From: Bacillota bacterium
Lineage (GTDB): Bacteria; Bacillota; Dethiobacteria; Dethiobacterales; Dethiobacteraceae
DNA: 8,312 nucleotides
Direction: 5' to 3'
NCBI GenBank assembly: GCA_024650095.1
Contig: JANKMV010000077.1
Span: forward strand, 1-8,312
Below are positions 7,759 through 8,312 of this stretch, one piece after another. The notes under the pieces are model-generated. The model saw only the letters and a list, made by a program, of their open reading frames with translations. It was not told the DNA's origin and made no database searches. The first letter of the stretch is position 1, and each line of letters begins with the position of its first letter. The translations under genes were made by a program, and so were the position numbers.

Positions 7759-8217
7759 ATGGAAGAAAAGATTTTCGCAAAAAATAGAAAAGCATACCAT
7801 GACTATCACATTGAGGAAACCTATGAGGCAGGAATTGTCCTAACCGGAACGGAGGTCAAATCTATCCGTTCAGGGCGCATAAACCTCAAAGATAGCTATG
7901 CCCGTATAGAAAATAGCGAGGTATTCGTACTAAATATGCATATTAGCCCCTATGAACAGGGAAATCGTTTTAACCACGAACCACTTCGTAAACGCAAACT
8001 TCTTATGCATCGCCGGGAGATTAGCCGTCTCATTGGCCTCACCCGGGAAAAAGGATACACCTTGATTCCTACTCAGGTGTATGCACAGCAAGGTTTGATA
8101 AAAATAGAAATCGCTCTGGCCCGCGGGAAAAGGCAGTACGATAAACGTGAAGCCCTCGCGGAAAAAGAAGCCAAACGAGAAGTCGAAAGAGCCTTTAAGG
8201 AAAAGAACCAATATTAA
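7759..8217 (+). CDS. smpB: SsrA-binding protein SmpB
   Basis: SmpB binds the tRNA-like domain of tmRNA and carries it to stalled ribosomes, where its C-terminal tail occupies the empty mRNA channel. The 152 residues match the family length. Family motifs in order are [20 protein letters not shown] (9-28), [16 protein letters not shown] (30-45), [15 protein letters not shown] (61-75), [12 protein letters not shown] (77-88), [10 protein letters not shown] (99-108), [17 protein letters not shown] (115-131) and a charged helical tail, [19 protein letters not shown] (134-152). The ATG at 7759 has GATGAGGT (7745-7752) upstream at a good distance. The mature tmRNA sequence starts only 4 nt after the stop, so the two partners are most likely made from one transcript driven by the promoter at 7647-7675. 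Nothing is missing or unusual in the protein. Confidence 0.98.
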   Translation: MEEKIFAKNRKAYHDYHIEETYEAGIVLTGTEVKSIRSGRINLKDSYARIENSEVFVLNMHISPYEQGNRFNHEPLRKRKLLMHRREISRLIGLTREKGYTLIPTQVYAQQGLIKIEIALARGKRQYDKREALAEKEAKREVERAFKEKNQY

Positions 8218-8221
8218 ACTT

Positions 8222-8312
8222 GGGGGCGTTTTGGATTCGACGGGGGTTGGATGGGTGAGAGTTGCGAGTCCGGGGCCATGACCCGGTCAACAACGTGGAA
8301 AAGGCTTAAACG
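8222..8312 (+). ncRNA. ssrA: tmRNA (transfer-messenger RNA), 5' part only
   Basis: tmRNA acts first as alanyl-tRNA and then as a short mRNA that tags proteins from stalled ribosomes for degradation. The 5' end is recognised by GGGGGCG, the acceptor-stem strand, followed by TTTTGGATTCGACGGGG; the GGATTCGAC block is nearly invariant in bacterial tmRNA. Downstream, CCGGG (8270-8274) can pair with CCCGG (8282-8286), fitting an early helix. The window ends about 91 nt into a gene usually near 350 nt, so the tag reading frame and the 3' tRNA-like half are not visible. The 4-nt gap after smpB means the mature 5' end must come from processing of a longer transcript, unless a promoter lies inside smpB. 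Confidence 0.95.

Overview
The window reads as a bacterial chromosome segment, most likely from a Firmicute (Bacillota). The pointers are strong AAGGAG-type ribosome binding sites, sigma-A style promoters and the gene order gpmI-eno-secG-...-rnr-smpB-ssrA. Residue choices in several proteins would fit a Negativicutes or clostridial lineage, but this is an impression and not a proof. All genes lie on the + strand, and no convincing gene was seen on the - strand.

Layout. (1) nt 28-1344: cofactor-independent phosphoglycerate mutase without its N-terminal part. (2) 1368-2645: enolase, 23 nt downstream and probably co-transcribed. These two enzymes catalyse consecutive steps of lower glycolysis. 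(3) 2665-2956: a candidate promoter, then secG, a small subunit of the Sec translocon. (4) 2957-3112: a gap with mutually exclusive predicted hairpins. (5) 3113-5116: a membrane-bound ion-pumping pyrophosphatase of K+-dependent type, closed by a strong intrinsic terminator at 5140-5169. (6) 5170-5451: a non-coding stretch. It starts with one copy of an exact 22-bp repeat and ends with three consecutive hairpins directly before the rnr ribosome binding site. (7) 5452-7578: RNase R, whose last codons and stop lie inside the second copy of the 22-bp repeat (7567-7588). (8) 7589-7758: a near-consensus promoter and a terminator-like hairpin. (9) 7759-8217: smpB. (10) 8222-8312: the 5' part of ssrA (tmRNA), cut by the window end.

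How the genes work together. SmpB, tmRNA and RNase R form the known trans-translation and decay system: SmpB-tmRNA rescues stalled ribosomes and RNase R degrades the faulty mRNA. SecG and the pyrophosphatase are both inner-membrane proteins but are functionally separate.

Most of the window is conserved housekeeping DNA, and I see no clear new multi-gene system. The parts that deserve a second look are the non-coding ones. An exact repeat brackets rnr and seems to have replaced the end of the gene. A structured leader of possible mobile-element origin precedes rnr. A pyrophosphatase gene sits between secG and rnr, and the gpmI reading frame loses family similarity abruptly at the left edge.
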